Of a stretch of DNA of 9,692 bases, positions 9,314 through 9,692 are shown one piece after another. The position numbers were made by a program, and so were the translations under genes. The stretch covers positions 1-9,692 of the forward strand of contig CANCZH010000062.1 in NCBI GenBank assembly GCA_947382445.1. Reading direction: 5' to 3'. Each line of letters opens with the position of its first letter. The first letter of the stretch is position 1. The notes under the pieces were generated by a model. It was not told where the DNA came from, ran no database searches, and saw nothing but the letters and a program-made list of their open reading frames with translations. Source of the DNA: an uncultured Clostridium sp. (lineage in GTDB: Bacteria > Bacillota_A > Clostridia > TANB77 > CAG-508).

Positions 9314-9692
9314 GATTTTTTACTAGTTGTAATTGACTCTTGCAATAAAGCTCCATTTCTGTCATATGCTTCAATGTAATATGAATATGTATCTCCATTA
9401 TCCATTGAATTCGCTTCTATTTTTATATCGTTGTTTTCCATATCTCCATTTATATTAATTACAGGAACTGTTGGTTTATTTTTATCATTTGCTAAAATAT
9501 CAGTATATTTGTTATCACATAATTTATCATCTAAACTTACAATTTCTTCCCATTCACTTTGATTTTCTTCTCTACGATATATTACAAAATATTTGTCTGT
9601 TATATCATAACTAGACCAGTCTAATATAATTCCTCCCTTTCCATCAGCTAAATTCAAGTCTACTTTACTTGTTAATATTAGTTCTGGAACTT
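9310..9692 (-). CDS. C-terminal part of a fibronectin-III-like protein, N-terminus beyond right edge
   Basis: The frame is open from the window edge to TGA 9312-9310. A TTG at 9657 is not a likely start because the reading continues upstream as VPELILTSKVDL and lacks a ribosome binding site. The 126 visible residues look like a fibronectin-III-type domain: GGIILDWSSYDITDKYFVIYRRE (strand, Trp, then the tyrosine-corner-like Y-x-x-Y), a middle section with VPVININGD, and the closing strands GDTYSYYIEAYDRNGALLQESI. Such domains are typical of extracellular modular proteins of clostridia, but no enzyme domain is visible here and the function is unknown. It ends abruptly with SKKS just before the promoter of the small gene, so that cassette may have truncated or displaced what used to follow. 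There is no in-phase CGG in the visible part. Confidence 0.75.
   Translation of the reverse strand, partial: VPELILTSKVDLNLADGKGGIILDWSSYDITDKYFVIYRREENQSEWEEIVSLDDKLCDNKYTDILANDKNKPTVPVININGDMENNDIKIEANSMDNGDTYSYYIEAYDRNGALLQESITTSKKS

Noticed and set aside
9310..9657. Complete small gene starting at TTG 9657
   Set aside because: The frame stays open to the window edge with domain-like sequence upstream and no ribosome binding site at the TTG.

Overview
The window is AT-rich bacterial DNA that looks like a low-GC Firmicute of the clostridial kind. The evidence is the strong A/T bias, AGA-dominated arginine codons, AGGAGG-type ribosome binding sites, TmcAL, copper-amine-oxidase-like stalk and WG-repeat modules, and use of TAA, TAG and TGA as ordinary stops. 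No species can be named from this alone.

Layout. From 6376 down to 1 runs one tightly packed minus-strand operon: rnhA (RNase HI), coaE (dephospho-CoA kinase), a membrane-anchored HExxH metallopeptidase-like gene, queA and tgt (the last steps of queuosine insertion into tRNA), then a membrane-anchored stalk/WG-repeat protein that runs off the left edge. A consensus-like promoter lies at 6420-6448. The 515-base divergent gap (6377-6891) holds two ~186-bp direct repeats inside a large inverted repeat. On the plus strand follow tmcAL (tRNA-Met cytidine acetate ligase) and an RluA/RluD-family pseudouridine synthase, closed by a bidirectional terminator at 8947-8995. Convergent to these is a 61-codon unknown gene in a small cassette with inverted repeats and its own promoter. 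At the right edge is the C-terminal end of a fibronectin-III-like protein (minus).

Main observation. Four conserved genes (the WG-repeat gene, tgt, rnhA, tmcAL) each carry exactly one apparent +1 frameshift, and all four have the same form: an in-phase CGG triplet, after which the correct reading continues one base later, at the overlapping GGA or GGT glycine codon. The sequence therefore reads NNN-C-GGN or NNN-[CGGN]. The pattern follows the sense strand of the genes (three minus, one plus). The four other substantial genes (queA, the HExxH gene, coaE, the pseudouridine synthase) have no in-phase CGG and are intact. CGG trinucleotides that straddle codons cause no shift. The simplest reading is that CGGN acts as a four-base glycine codon, or a dedicated +1 shift signal, in this organism. 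The small gene at 9046-9231 has an in-phase CGG that seems to be read normally; it is the one counterexample and looks acquired.

Two of the affected products modify tRNA anticodon position 34 (Tgt and TmcAL). In tgt and rnhA the residues essential for function lie downstream of the shift, so the zero-frame products would be inactive.
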